DNA from: Fibrobacter succinogenes
GTDB lineage: Bacteria > Fibrobacterota > Fibrobacteria > Fibrobacterales > Fibrobacteraceae
Length of the DNA stretch: 60,434 nt
NCBI GenBank assembly: GCA_902761355.1
Contig: CACWJY010000019.1
Span: 1 to 60,434, forward strand
Direction of reading: 5' to 3'
Shown one piece after another: positions 41,430 through 50,383 of the stretch. The notes below the pieces were generated by a model that was given only the letters and a program-made list of their open reading frames with translations, searched no databases and was not told the DNA's origin. Numbering within the stretch: position 1 is the first letter of the stretch; every line of letters begins with the position of its first letter. The translations under genes and the position numbers were made by a program.

Positions 41430-42304
41430 ATCAACGTCGAAAGGTTGTTCATGTATTCAACAAAATAATACAACGACAAGAACACGTCCGCAACAACAAC
41501 ATACAAGAAAGACTTCACCACAGAACGAGAGGTCGCCTTAGGGACCTGGCGCACGTCTCGAGGGATGTTGAGCGCCTGATAGCAAGCATTAGTCGTAATG
41601 ATAGCCCCAAAAACCAACGGCTTAATAATGATGAATATAAAGTCAGAAAGCGAAATCGCATTTAAAATTTCGGAACTCAAATACGCCCAAGTCAACTGAA
41701 TGTTGAGCATGTTTCCGCTCAAGACTATGGCACCCTTGGTCACAAGGAACCCAACCACAATGGCGCTCATACTAAAGAACACATTCATGATGACCATGGC
41801 AATGCATCCGCCAATAAGGCCAGGCATCACCAAGTAACGGATAGGGTCAACCCCCATCGTCGCAAGGGCATCCACCTCAGAATTAATCACCATGCTTCCG
41901 ATATAGGTTGCAAGCGAAGATCCGCTTCGACCTGCAATCAAGAACGCCGTAAGGATGGGACCCAATTCACGTATAATAATCACGACAATCATGCTTCCGA
42001 CAAAGTCGGCAAAGCCCATCTTGCCCATCATCGAAATCACTTCGATAATGACAATGGTACCGAACAAGGTTGCCACCACAAAAAGAATCGGAAAAACTTC
42101 GACACCGGTAAAGAACGTCTGCAAAATAATGTTGCGGGAGTCCGTCTTGAGACTGCGGCTATGGGAGAACAAGCTTGCTATAGCCTTGAAAAACAAGGCA
42201 CACAGCTGCCCCCATTGGCGGTGCAGCAAGAAAATCCCTAACGAGTGAAAACACCTCGCCGGGAGAGTCATTCGCTGCCAGTTTCTAAACTTTTTCCGCA
42301 TCAT
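41426..42304 (-). CDS. mlaE: MlaE-type permease
   Basis: The 292-residue protein has five to six membrane segments of the MlaE/YrbE family. Typical parts are FFTGVEVFPILFVVATLFG, IREGPI-like IIIRELGPILTAFLIAGRSGSSLATYIGSM, and INSEVDALATMGVDPIRYLVMPG, the conserved family core. The start overlaps engB by about 20 bases; an ATG at 42271 would avoid that but lacks a ribosome site. Confidence 0.9.
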   Translation of the reverse strand: MMRKKFRNWQRMTLPARCFHSLGIFLLHRQWGQLCALFFKAIASLFSHSRSLKTDSRNIILQTFFTGVEVFPILFVVATLFGTIVIIEVISMMGKMGFADFVGSMIVVIIIRELGPILTAFLIAGRSGSSLATYIGSMVINSEVDALATMGVDPIRYLVMPGLIGGCIAMVIMNVFFSMSAIVVGFLVTKGAIVLSGNMLNIQLTWAYLSSEILNAISLSDFIFIIIKPLVFGAIITTNACYQALNIPRDVRQVPKATSRSVVKSFLYVVVADVFLSLYYFVEYMNNLSTLI

Positions 42305-42983
42305 CCTTTTGTTCGGCTTCTCCCAAAGCTTCTAGAATGTTCTGCCACAAAAGTTCCAGACCAAACTTCTTGAACGAACTCACACTCAACGGATTCTGGT
42401 CCAGGCCAAAATTTTCACGTATGGAGCGAAGTCCCTTAGACAATTCGGACTGATTCGCCTTGTCGCGTTTGCTTGCAACAATCAGCACTGGGCAACCCGA
42501 AGCACGGATGTTCTCGACCGTTTCGATGTCGATGGCATGCCCCCCGTGACGTACATCCACCAAGTACACCAGGCCTTTCAGGTCCTTGCACTTTTCCACA
42601 TAGTCACGGATAAAGTCCGACATCTGGTCGCGTTTGCTGTTGCTGACTTTTGCAAAGCCTACACCTGGTAAATCTACTAGAAAAAAACGGTTGTTGACCT
42701 TGAAAAAATTCAATTCGCGCGTTTTTCCGGGGGTTCTTCCCACTTTTACCAGGTCTTTTCGCCCCATCAAGGCATTCATCAGCGAAGATTTGCCTACATT
42801 GGAGCGTCCTAAAAAGGCTATCTGGGGGAGCCTTTCTTCGGGAAGATGCTTGATACTCGTTGCGCCCTTCACAAATTCAGCAGACACAATCTTATACCCA
42901 CCCACAACCACCGGTGCATGGTGAGTCTTTTTCGGCGGCAAGTTCGCCTTGACGCCCTTCGGGGCTTTTTCATTCGGCATCAT
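42285..42983 (-). CDS. engB: Ribosome biogenesis GTPase EngB/YsxC
   Basis: The 232-residue protein has G1 GRSNVGKSSLMN, G2 region TPGKTRELNFF, G3 DLPGVGFA and a G4 reading SKRDKA in place of TKxD. It is an essential GTPase for 50S assembly in many bacteria. It overlaps recR upstream and mlaE downstream. Confidence 0.95.
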   Translation of the reverse strand: MMPNEKAPKGVKANLPPKKTHHAPVVVGGYKIVSAEFVKGATSIKHLPEERLPQIAFLGRSNVGKSSLMNALMGRKDLVKVGRTPGKTRELNFFKVNNRFFLVDLPGVGFAKVSNSKRDQMSDFIRDYVEKCKDLKGLVYLVDVRHGGHAIDIETVENIRASGCPVLIVASKRDKANQSELSKGLRSIRENFGLDQNPLSVSSFKKFGLELLWQNILEALGEAEQKDDAEKV

Positions 42984-43576
42984 AAGCAGACTCTCCCTTC
43001 GAAAGCACGGAGCATGGTCACTTCGTCCACAAATTCTAGATCCGAACCCATCGGGATTCCGCGGGCAAGTCGCGTACGCTTGACATTGACGCCAGCAAGC
43101 ATACGATCCAGCATGAGCGCGGTACTATCCGCTTCGGGACTAGATCCAAGAGCAAGAATCAATTCTTCAATAGATTCTTCCTTAATGCGTTTGACAAGTT
43201 CGGGCAGATGCAAGTGTTCGGGGCCAATTCCATCCAAAGGAGAAATCACCCCACCTAAAACAAAGTAAGATCCCTTGTAAATGCCAGAGCGTTCAAACGG
43301 AACAATGTCAGAACTCTTCTCGACAACGCAGATGGACTTGGCATCGGGTCTAGACTTGCACACAGGACACAGGTCCTCGTCTGTAAAACAGTAACAACGC
43401 GGACAAGGATGCACCCGATCGACAGCATTCACCAAATTTTCGGCAAAGCGTTCCACGTCGGACCGTTTTTTGGTCAGGACATGGTAGGCAAGGCGTCGGG
43501 CAGTCTTGTGCCCGATTCCGGGGAGCGACGAAAATTCCCCGATTAACGCTTCAAGGCTTTGCGGCTCAATGTTCAT
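42980..43576 (-). CDS. recR: Recombination protein RecR
   Basis: The start at 43576 (MNIEPQSLEALIGEFSSLPGIGHKTARR) fits the family; an ATG 15 codons earlier extends into the previous gene. The protein shows the helix-hairpin-helix SSLPGIGHKTA, the C4 zinc finger CPRCYCFTDEDLCPVC and the Toprim domain with VVEKSSD and GGVISPLDGIGP. RecR acts with RecF/RecO to load RecA at gaps. Here it sits in a his/engB/mla operon. Confidence 0.96.
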   Translation of the reverse strand: MNIEPQSLEALIGEFSSLPGIGHKTARRLAYHVLTKKRSDVERFAENLVNAVDRVHPCPRCYCFTDEDLCPVCKSRPDAKSICVVEKSSDIVPFERSGIYKGSYFVLGGVISPLDGIGPEHLHLPELVKRIKEESIEELILALGSSPEADSTALMLDRMLAGVNVKRTRLARGIPMGSDLEFVDEVTMLRAFEGRVCL

Positions 43577-44801
43577 TGGCAAAACTGTAGGTTTCGTTAA
43601 TGCAGAGCTTAAGTTGTGCAAAATTCAAGTGCAACTCCCCGAGACTAGTCTTGATGGAGTCGCGGTCATCCAGTTCCACGGCATCAGCCAAACGCAACAA
43701 GGCGCCCAAACGGCCACTGCGATTAAGAAGGGCCTCTTGCATTTCGTCATCAGCGGGAGCGTCCGGCAAAATCGTTTCGAGCGGAGCGCGCACAAGAGCG
43801 TCCATGCGGCTGATAAGTCCCACCATAAAGGCCTTGGCGCAAAAGTCATCATCATTTTCGTCGATAGTACGGGCAAGGCTTTCCAAGAACTTGGCTCGAT
43901 GGCTTGCATTCTGGAACAACGGAGACGACTGCGGCGTCATGCCCAGTTCTGGGCGCGCGTACAGCATGAGCATCAGCCATTCCTGAATCCGCTGCATGCC
44001 GATCCACACAATCGCGTCTTTGACCGTCGAAATACGACTGTGGCGGATTTGCGCATCAGAGTTCACAAAGCGCAGCAGATTTTGCGCAATGTCTTCGTGA
44101 GACGCAAGGCTGTCGCACATGTCTTCTAGGCTGGGTCTCGACTTAATATGGAGGAGCAATTGCAGAATCGTCGCCGAAGTCGCATCGATCTTTCGTCCCG
44201 TCACTAGTTCGGGCTTGGCAAAAAAGAATCCCTGGAAAAAGTCGTAGCCGGCTTCTTCACAACGCTTGAAAGTCGCTTCATCTTCGACCTTTTCGGCCAG
44301 CAGCTTAATTCCCATCGTCTTAAAGAAGGTCGCCGCGGCAGCCATCGACTGCAGCGAGTTGTCGACTACATCCATCTTAACATAAGACACATAAGGGAAC
44401 AGCGGCTTAAAGCGCGTAATGAATTCTTCGTTAAAGATAAAGTCATCGAGCGCTAGTTCAAAGCCCAAAGCCCTGTAACGTTGCACCGCCTTGACAATCG
44501 CCTCATCTACCTCGACGTCTTCGAGAACTTCCAGAACAAAATACTTCGGGTTCAAGAGCCCAAAGAGGTTGTCAAGCAGCATGTTCCGGCTGCAGTTCAC
44601 AAACGCCTTGTTGTTGCCGATAAGGCGCTGAATACCGATGTTGTTCAGCACATTTTCGAGCACCTGCGCCGTCGCAAGTACGTCACTTGCGATAACCGCG
44701 ATATCGCTCTCGGGCGAATCGCGGAACAGGAGTTCGTAGGCATAAATCTTGCCCTCACGGTCGAGAATCGGCTGGCGGGCCAGGTAAGCGAGAGAATGCA
44801 T
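43566..44801 (-). CDS. EAL-HDOD (YuxH-type) signalling protein
   Basis: Residues 1 to about 205 form an EAL-like domain: YLARQPILDREGKIYAYELLFRDS, LALDDFIFNEEF, VKMDVVD, LLAEKVEDEATF and FFQGFFFAKP. The usual EAL catalytic set is only partly kept (ELLFRDS, no clear DDFG), so it may bind rather than hydrolyse c-di-GMP. Residues about 210-400 form an HDOD domain. The two-domain order is the YuxH/CdgJ type, which controls motility or signalling in other bacteria. It is located between hisG (3-base gap) and recR (overlap), an unusual place. Confidence 0.88.
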   Translation of the reverse strand: MHSLAYLARQPILDREGKIYAYELLFRDSPESDIAVIASDVLATAQVLENVLNNIGIQRLIGNNKAFVNCSRNMLLDNLFGLLNPKYFVLEVLEDVEVDEAIVKAVQRYRALGFELALDDFIFNEEFITRFKPLFPYVSYVKMDVVDNSLQSMAAAATFFKTMGIKLLAEKVEDEATFKRCEEAGYDFFQGFFFAKPELVTGRKIDATSATILQLLLHIKSRPSLEDMCDSLASHEDIAQNLLRFVNSDAQIRHSRISTVKDAIVWIGMQRIQEWLMLMLYARPELGMTPQSSPLFQNASHRAKFLESLARTIDENDDDFCAKAFMVGLISRMDALVRAPLETILPDAPADDEMQEALLNRSGRLGALLRLADAVELDDRDSIKTSLGELHLNFAQLKLCINETYSFANEH

Positions 44802-44804
44802 AGC

Positions 44805-45644
44805 CTAGATACGAGCGCTCTTGATACCGAACAGCAGAATGCTGCGAGCACCGGCATCCCAAAGGCGATCCATAATGGAGTTCGCTTCTTCTTGCGGGAC
44901 CATCGCCTTCACAGAGTACCACTCACGACCATGCAGCTTGGTCACCGTCGGGGCATCGAGGCCCGGCGTGAGTTCGCATGCCTTTTGCAACAGTTCTGCC
45001 GGGCAGTCGTACTCGATCATCATGTACGACTGGGCAACGAGTTTGCCCTCGATGCGGCGAATGAGCGTGTTGACTTCTTCAAGTTCGGTTTTCTGCGGAT
45101 TACAGAAAAGAGCTGCGTTGCTACGGAACAGCGGCTCGCCCACGATACGGAGTCCGGCCTGCTTGAGCGTCGTACCCGTTTCAACCACATCGACAATCGC
45201 ATCGGCAACCCCGAGGCTCACCGAGATTTCGACAGCACCTTCGAGTACCACGAAATCCATGGGCTTCTTGTAGTAGCCTTCGACAATGTTCGGGAAACTG
45301 GTAGCGATGGTTGCATTCTTGAGTTCTTCAAGAGACTGCACCGGACTTTCGTTGGGGACGGCGGCACACATCTTGGAAGCGCCAAAAGGCAAATCAAGGA
45401 CCTTGACCGCCGGGCTCTTGGCTTCGGCGTTAAAGTCAATGCCGGTGATGCCGGCGTCAATAATGCCACGGCCCACATACATCGGGATGTCGCTCGGGCG
45501 CAAGAAGAAAAACTCAATTCCGTTCTTGGTATCGAGCTGGGTCAAAGTCTTGTACGGCTTAGAAGCCTTGTAACCGCATGCCTTCAAAAGTTCCTGGGTG
45601 GGTTCAAAGAGCATGCCCTTGTTAGGGAGAGCGACCTTAATCAT
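44805..45644 (-). CDS. hisG: ATP phosphoribosyltransferase, long form
   Basis: First step of histidine synthesis: ATP plus PRPP. The 279-residue form with a C-terminal regulatory domain (about 205-279) does not need HisZ. Visible are IKVALPNKGMLFEP, GIIDAGITGIDF and the PRPP-binding region DAIVDVVETGTTLKQAGL. It overlaps hisE by 4 bases (ATGA). Confidence 0.96.
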   Translation of the reverse strand: MIKVALPNKGMLFEPTQELLKACGYKASKPYKTLTQLDTKNGIEFFFLRPSDIPMYVGRGIIDAGITGIDFNAEAKSPAVKVLDLPFGASKMCAAVPNESPVQSLEELKNATIATSFPNIVEGYYKKPMDFVVLEGAVEISVSLGVADAIVDVVETGTTLKQAGLRIVGEPLFRSNAALFCNPQKTELEEVNTLIRRIEGKLVAQSYMMIEYDCPAELLQKACELTPGLDAPTVTKLHGREWYSVKAMVPQEEANSIMDRLWDAGARSILLFGIKSARI

Positions 45645-45901
45645 AACTTAGCGTAGACCTCTTCAAGGGTGAGACCTTTTTCGGCCATCATCACGGCCAC
45701 GTAATAGAGCACTTGCGAAAGTTCAAGGCACTGGGCGTCGCGGGATTCAAAGCGAGCGGCCATCCAGCTTTCGGCAGCTTCTTCCACAAGCTTCTTGCCG
45801 ATGCCGTGCGGACCCTTCTTGAAAAGTTCCGTGGTTCCCTTGCCTTCGGGCATTTCTTTTTTGCGCTGGCATGCCAGTGCGAACATTTCTTCAAATGTCA
45901 T
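45641..45901 (-). CDS. hisE: Phosphoribosyl-ATP pyrophosphatase
   Basis: The second step of histidine synthesis. The 86-residue protein has GPHGIGKKLVEEAAE and the MazG-like helix DAQCLELSQVLYYVAVMM with the metal-binding acidic residues. HisI is not fused and not nearby. It is the first gene of the long minus-strand operon that runs at least to mlaF. Confidence 0.95.
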   Translation of the reverse strand: MTFEEMFALACQRKKEMPEGKGTTELFKKGPHGIGKKLVEEAAESWMAARFESRDAQCLELSQVLYYVAVMMAEKGLTLEEVYAKL

Positions 45902-45994
45902 GATTGACCTCGTTAAATTTTTACAAGGTTAAAGATAGCTTTTAAAGGGCCATGTTGTCATAACCATATTCCATTCTTTATATATTTAGCCCCG

Positions 45995-47215
45995 ATGAAG
46001 AAGAAAACTCTACTCAACCTTTCTATTTCCCTCACCGTTTCTTTGATGGCCTTGGCAGGCTGTTCCAAGGGGCTCAAGCCAAACGATCCGGACGTTTACC
46101 GCAACAAGACCGGTGTTATCGGCGTTTTCCGCCAGTCCGCCTTTTACTGCGAAAACGTAATGCCGCAGTACATGACGCTTGGCCAGCAAAGAATCATGGT
46201 CAAGTCCGGCTGGACCAACGACCAAGACAATTTGTTCATTAGCGAAATGAAACCGGGCATCGCCCCGCTCTACAGCTACGAATACGCCTGCGGCGAAGAC
46301 GAAACCAAGCTCAAGCTCGACACCGCCGACAACGGCAAAAAGGCATTCCCCTACGCCGTCAAGATTCCCGATCAGGGCTTTTGCAAAATCGTCATTTCGT
46401 TCCTCGAAAACGACAACCTGTTCTCGCACAACGACGCACTTCTCCAGGAATTCTTCGAAAAGAACGAAGTCGCCGCCGGATACCCCAACATTCCGTATTG
46501 CGACGTTATCGACACCAAGGGCAGCGTCGTCACCTTTATGGACCGCGACTCGCTTTACCGCGAGCAATACGCCGCAGCCGTCAAGAGCGCCAAGAACCTG
46601 ACCGCAGACGATATTTACCCGCTAGTCTCTATCGAAGGAAGCTCAGACATGGCGACCCTGAGCGGAGACAATTCGCAAGTTATCCTTGTGACATGGCATA
46701 ACAATCCCGACGCCTTTAAGGACGGCCAGAACATTTCGCATACCGAAAAAGTCATCTGGGCGTTTACCGACAAGGAATTCCTGAAATGGTTCCGCGAAAA
46801 CCATGACAAGGTCGAAAACTGGGACATGCGCCTCAAACAGCTTTTGGGCATGTCACCCGAAACCGACAACAAGTTCTTTACCGTGTTCTGGGCAAATGTA
46901 TCCGACGTGTTCCGCCCGGCATACTACCCCGAAATCAACAGCGGACTCATGAACACAGCCTTTGCCAACTCTCTAGAAGAAGACACCAGCGAAAACGCCA
47001 TGTGGTTTAAGAACTGGTTCGACAAAACGAGTTCTACCGCCTACCACAAGGACGGAGGCATTCCGTGGACCCGCCTTGGTTACACCTACGACTGGGGCAA
47101 TACCAATACAAAGTACGGCCTTTCTGAATTTATCGTAAAAGAAGGCGCCCCCATCGAAGTCAAGTTCACCAGGAACAACAAGGCGTTCCTCAAGTGGATT
47201 AAGGACAGAATGTAA
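45995..47215 (+). CDS. Lipoprotein of unknown function, 406 aa
   Basis: It has a lipoprotein signal peptide with lipobox LMALAGC (Cys at 23). The mature protein is rich in aromatic and acidic residues, without repeats. Phrases such as FRQSAFYCENVMPQYMTLGQQRIM, YSYEYACGEDETKL and ILVTWHNNPDAF show no family I recognise. A TATATATT box lies about 20 bases upstream. It diverges from hisE, and is monocistronic with its own terminator. Confidence 0.85.
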   Translation: MKKKTLLNLSISLTVSLMALAGCSKGLKPNDPDVYRNKTGVIGVFRQSAFYCENVMPQYMTLGQQRIMVKSGWTNDQDNLFISEMKPGIAPLYSYEYACGEDETKLKLDTADNGKKAFPYAVKIPDQGFCKIVISFLENDNLFSHNDALLQEFFEKNEVAAGYPNIPYCDVIDTKGSVVTFMDRDSLYREQYAAAVKSAKNLTADDIYPLVSIEGSSDMATLSGDNSQVILVTWHNNPDAFKDGQNISHTEKVIWAFTDKEFLKWFRENHDKVENWDMRLKQLLGMSPETDNKFFTVFWANVSDVFRPAYYPEINSGLMNTAFANSLEEDTSENAMWFKNWFDKTSSTAYHKDGGIPWTRLGYTYDWGNTNTKYGLSEFIVKEGAPIEVKFTRNNKAFLKWIKDRM

Positions 47216-47241
47216 TAATTAAAGAAAAGCTCTTTATTGCC

Positions 47242-47270
47242 AAAAGGAATCACTAACGTGATTCCTTTTT
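47242..47270 (+). terminator. Intrinsic terminator of the 406-aa lipoprotein gene
   Basis: AAAAGGAATCAC and GTGATTCCTTTT pair around TAAC, 27 bases after the stop. Between here and 47420 is another perfect hairpin, GATTTTAC-GTTA-GTAAAATC (47301-47320), probably serving the convergent gene, and nothing else I can name. Confidence 0.88.
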
Positions 47271-47420
47271 TATAACATTAAATTCAATCAGCAAGAATCA
47301 GATTTTACGTTAGTAAAATCCGATAAATGCGAAAGGCGAATATTGCTGGGCTGCTTGCAGACCTATAAGTGAGCCTAGCATTTAGTACTTTAGTACAATC
47401 CGTGTGACACTTCATTGATT

Positions 47421-48146
47421 TCACTTGATTGATTTAACAACAACTCTATATAATTCCTGACCAGCAGTTTGGTATTTACGTTCGAAGGCGGTCTCAGAAT
47501 TTTCAGGGTTGAACGCACTAAGTTCTACATCAAGCTTTAGTGAAAGAGCCTCGCCAGCGACATGAGCGGCCTCGGCAAATTCGCGAGCGTAGATATCCCA
47601 ATTGGTACGGAGTTCCGTGACGGGACTCAGCTGCAACAATGTCGGAAAAATCGGATGCAAGTGAAAGCGCCTAGTTGCCTCGCTTTCCTTGGGCCACGGG
47701 TTTGGATAGTAGAGCGCATGGTGCAAAATCTTCCACTCACCCACATTCACCTTTTCAAGAGCGAGTCTCCAAAAATCCAACAGTTCAGCCCTAATCCAAA
47801 AAGCATTCGGCGGGACCTCGCAAGATCCCCCTGTCGAAAGTTCTAGCTGACGGCTATTTCCCGCCTTCGTAAGACGCACGGCAGACTTATCAATCCCAAT
47901 GACCGGGACATCTTTGAATTTTCGGGCCAAATGGAGAGTACTTTCGCCAGTTCCGCAGCCCGAATCCAAGACAAGTTCACCAGAGTTACTGACAAGTTCG
48001 CACACGCGCTCAAACGCCTCGCGGGTATGGTCCGCAACCGGGCGCAAAAAAGTCGTGGCGGCATACTTGCGCACCACGGCTTCTAAATTCTTGTAGATAT
48101 CGTCTTGGTTAGTGGTTACAGAACGAGCTGTCACTACTTTCCCCAA
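47421..48146 (-). CDS. TrmB-like tRNA (guanine-N7)-methyltransferase
   Basis: The 241-residue protein has a SAM-binding motif LVLDSGCGTGESTLHLA, then VIGIDKS. The region HHALYYPNPWPKESEATRRFHLHPIFPTLL is the TrmB signature F/Y-P-D-P-W-P-K with Asn for the first Asp; TNWDIYAREF and TAFERKYQTAGQELYRV are also family-like. TrmB makes m7G46 in tRNA. The Asp-to-Asn change in the signature is unusual, so the family is clear but the activity is not proven. It overlaps the lipoprotein gene below by 13 bases. Confidence 0.8.
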   Translation of the reverse strand: MGKVVTARSVTTNQDDIYKNLEAVVRKYAATTFLRPVADHTREAFERVCELVSNSGELVLDSGCGTGESTLHLARKFKDVPVIGIDKSAVRLTKAGNSRQLELSTGGSCEVPPNAFWIRAELLDFWRLALEKVNVGEWKILHHALYYPNPWPKESEATRRFHLHPIFPTLLQLSPVTELRTNWDIYAREFAEAAHVAGEALSLKLDVELSAFNPENSETAFERKYQTAGQELYRVVVKSIK

Positions 48147-49336
48147 ATGGAGAGACGATTGCCACCGATGAGTTCAATATCATCGAGCCAGAAGTCAACA
48201 ACGTTGTCTTCGGTAGTGGCCTTGAAATCCCAATCGAGCTGGTTTACGCATTTGTACGAATACTGATCATTCAAAATATCAGCAAGCGGAACACTGATGC
48301 GCTCCCAATCTTCGGGCAAGGCATGTTCATACTGAGCAATCTTCTGCTTTTCGAGCGAAAGGTTAGCATCGACTACGGCAAAGACAATCGAGCCCTTACC
48401 CTTGATGCGGAACGCCACAGAATCAACGGAAGAAATATCGTAGCAAATCGACTTGTCGCTCTTGCCGAGCTCAATACCCACGGTCGCCCACGGCCAATGA
48501 GCTTCACCGGCAGAATCCTTGACGACAGCACCCATCTCGGCAGCCACGTGCGCAACAATATTACCGTCGATATCTTCGAGCGTAAAGATGTGATTATCGC
48601 CGACAATGTAGCTCGGAGTCACGTTTTCTTCGGAATAACTGAAGAACCACCAACCACCGTCATAGGTGCGAGCAGGCATAAAGCGGTTCTGGTAGTTGGA
48701 ATCCTGGAAGTCGTCGAGCAACAACGCGCGAGACTCGTCGGCAAAGGTGCTGGACTTGGATTCCTTACCCGCTTCAACCTTCAGATACGTGCTGCTGGTA
48801 TCGCTGTCCTTGACATCCGAAATAAACACAAGGCTGAGAACACCCGCCGGGAGAGAATCCAGCGTGAAGTTTCCATCGACCACCTTGGCAGAATGTTCAA
48901 GGCCGCGAACCTTGACTGTACCCTTCGAAGACTTATCGCCCACGAAGCCGGACACGGTCGCCATCTTTTTAAGATTGTCCTTGCCGAGGTCTACACTTTC
49001 GCCAGCAATCTTTACCGGAATCTGCAAAGCTTCGCCATCGAGCTTAGCCTCAAGCGTATAGTCGCCATCGGCAACGCCCTCAATCGTCACGTTTCCGTTC
49101 TTGTCGGTTTCGGCAGAATAAGCCTTTTCGCTATCAAGCCCCTCACTGTCCATGAGGCGGACCTTGGCAAGCGCCGCCGGAGTTTTACCGGCCGTCATAA
49201 TTTGAGCCGTAATTGCATTACCCGCTTCGGTACCGCTGGGGCCCCCACCTGCCGTCTTGGTATCGCCATCGCCACATGCCGAAAGGCCCAAGCCCATCGA
49301 AAGAGCTAGGAGCGAAAACATGGCTTTTTTCACCAT
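48134..49336 (-). CDS. Lipoprotein with carbohydrate-binding-like C-terminal domain
   Basis: The ATG at 49336 gives a typical lipoprotein signal peptide (KKAMFSLLALSMGLGLSAC); a start at 49402 would add a non-signal extension. The mature part begins with a GGGPSGTEAGNAI linker, then a carboxypeptidase-regulatory-like beta domain (about 40-125), a second small beta domain, and a C-terminal domain (about 205-400) of LLDDFQDSNYQNRF type with WWFFSYSE and a VDFWLDDIEL end, the profile of CBM11-like modules. It lies after the TIGR02147 regulator and overlaps the TrmB-like gene. A surface polysaccharide-binding role is inferred. Confidence 0.82.
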   Translation of the reverse strand: MVKKAMFSLLALSMGLGLSACGDGDTKTAGGGPSGTEAGNAITAQIMTAGKTPAALAKVRLMDSEGLDSEKAYSAETDKNGNVTIEGVADGDYTLEAKLDGEALQIPVKIAGESVDLGKDNLKKMATVSGFVGDKSSKGTVKVRGLEHSAKVVDGNFTLDSLPAGVLSLVFISDVKDSDTSSTYLKVEAGKESKSSTFADESRALLLDDFQDSNYQNRFMPARTYDGGWWFFSYSEENVTPSYIVGDNHIFTLEDIDGNIVAHVAAEMGAVVKDSAGEAHWPWATVGIELGKSDKSICYDISSVDSVAFRIKGKGSIVFAVVDANLSLEKQKIAQYEHALPEDWERISVPLADILNDQYSYKCVNQLDWDFKATTEDNVVDFWLDDIELIGGNRLSIWGK

Positions 49337-49398
49337 ATGTACAGGGGTCAAATTACTTTGCACCTTCCAAAAATACAAAAAATCAAAAGACCTACGCA

Positions 49399-50256
49399 TC
49401 ATGCCCCCTTGTTTTGCGGGGCAGATCCAGTATCGGGGTCAGCCACCTTGTCGGACAAAGGGAACATCGCTACATTCAATGCATACACACGGTCGGCACG
49501 TTCGCTCTTACGGGCAAACTGCAGCAGACCTCGACGGAATTCTTCGATGCGATGGCGGATTTCCGGCAAATCATCTTCATCTGCGGTAAAAACGACAGAC
49601 GAGATATCGCGTTCTTCGGGATTATGACGGTCAATCGATTCTTGAGCAAGTTCAATCGTGTGCCTGTGGAAATCACGCACCGCCTGGCTCTTGACTTCGC
49701 CACCGGTACTGATAATCTGGTCGGTAATGTTCCAACCGCCGTTACCGTCAGGCACAACAAGGCCAAGCTGTTTCAAGATGCCGAGAGCCGTACGGGCCTC
49801 GTCCTGCGAAATCGCCGGGTTCAGGTGCTTGGCAAGCTTGCCGATATCGCTCGTGTCTTTGGTAATACCAATCAAGGCACGCAGCGCAGCACAGGCCCAG
49901 CTGCCAAAATAAGAGAGTTCCGGTGCCGAAAGCACGCGGGTTTCCATGGAACGCAGTTCCATGAGGCGGTAGTACAGTTCCGAAAGGGTCTGTTTCGCCT
50001 TGGTCTTGTTGAAACGGTATAAAGTCTTGAAATATTCGGCACGGCGGTCATCGAGACCGCAAATGCGGATGAACGCCGGGAGAGTACCCTCGTTCAAGTG
50101 CCCCTCTTTCTGGAATACGCGAACAAGCCAGGCCGGGTCCACGCCGGTCTTTTGGCCAAGATAGCGATACGAGGTGAAGGGGCTGCCTTTTTTGGTCTCG
50201 ACAAACCAATCCTTCAAAAACTCGCGGTATTCCAAATAGTCTAATACTTCGGGCAT
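49399..50256 (-). CDS. TIGR02147/DUF4423-family protein (Fibrobacter paralogous family)
   Basis: The 285-residue protein starts MPEVLDYLEYREFLKDWFVE and continues FTSYRYLGQKTGVDPAWLVRVFQ (helix-turn-helix-like), AEYFKTLYRFNKTKAKQ and a long C-terminal part with LAQESIDRHNPEERDISSVVF. This is the TIGR02147 family, strongly expanded in Fibrobacter and usually upstream of a lipoprotein, as here. Family proteins are regarded as regulators, probably controlling the neighbouring gene; what they sense is unknown. No clear ribosome site precedes the ATG. Confidence 0.88.
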   Translation of the reverse strand: MPEVLDYLEYREFLKDWFVETKKGSPFTSYRYLGQKTGVDPAWLVRVFQKEGHLNEGTLPAFIRICGLDDRRAEYFKTLYRFNKTKAKQTLSELYYRLMELRSMETRVLSAPELSYFGSWACAALRALIGITKDTSDIGKLAKHLNPAISQDEARTALGILKQLGLVVPDGNGGWNITDQIISTGGEVKSQAVRDFHRHTIELAQESIDRHNPEERDISSVVFTADEDDLPEIRHRIEEFRRGLLQFARKSERADRVYALNVAMFPLSDKVADPDTGSAPQNKGA

Positions 50257-50383
50257 ATCTATAATTTACCCAAATAAAGGTAGAAAAAGTTTACAAACCG
50301 TCAAATTGCGACAATATCCGTTGCAAATTTTTCAACAGATTGCCGTTTTTAGGCAAAAAAAGGCAGCTTTGCGTTGACAACAG

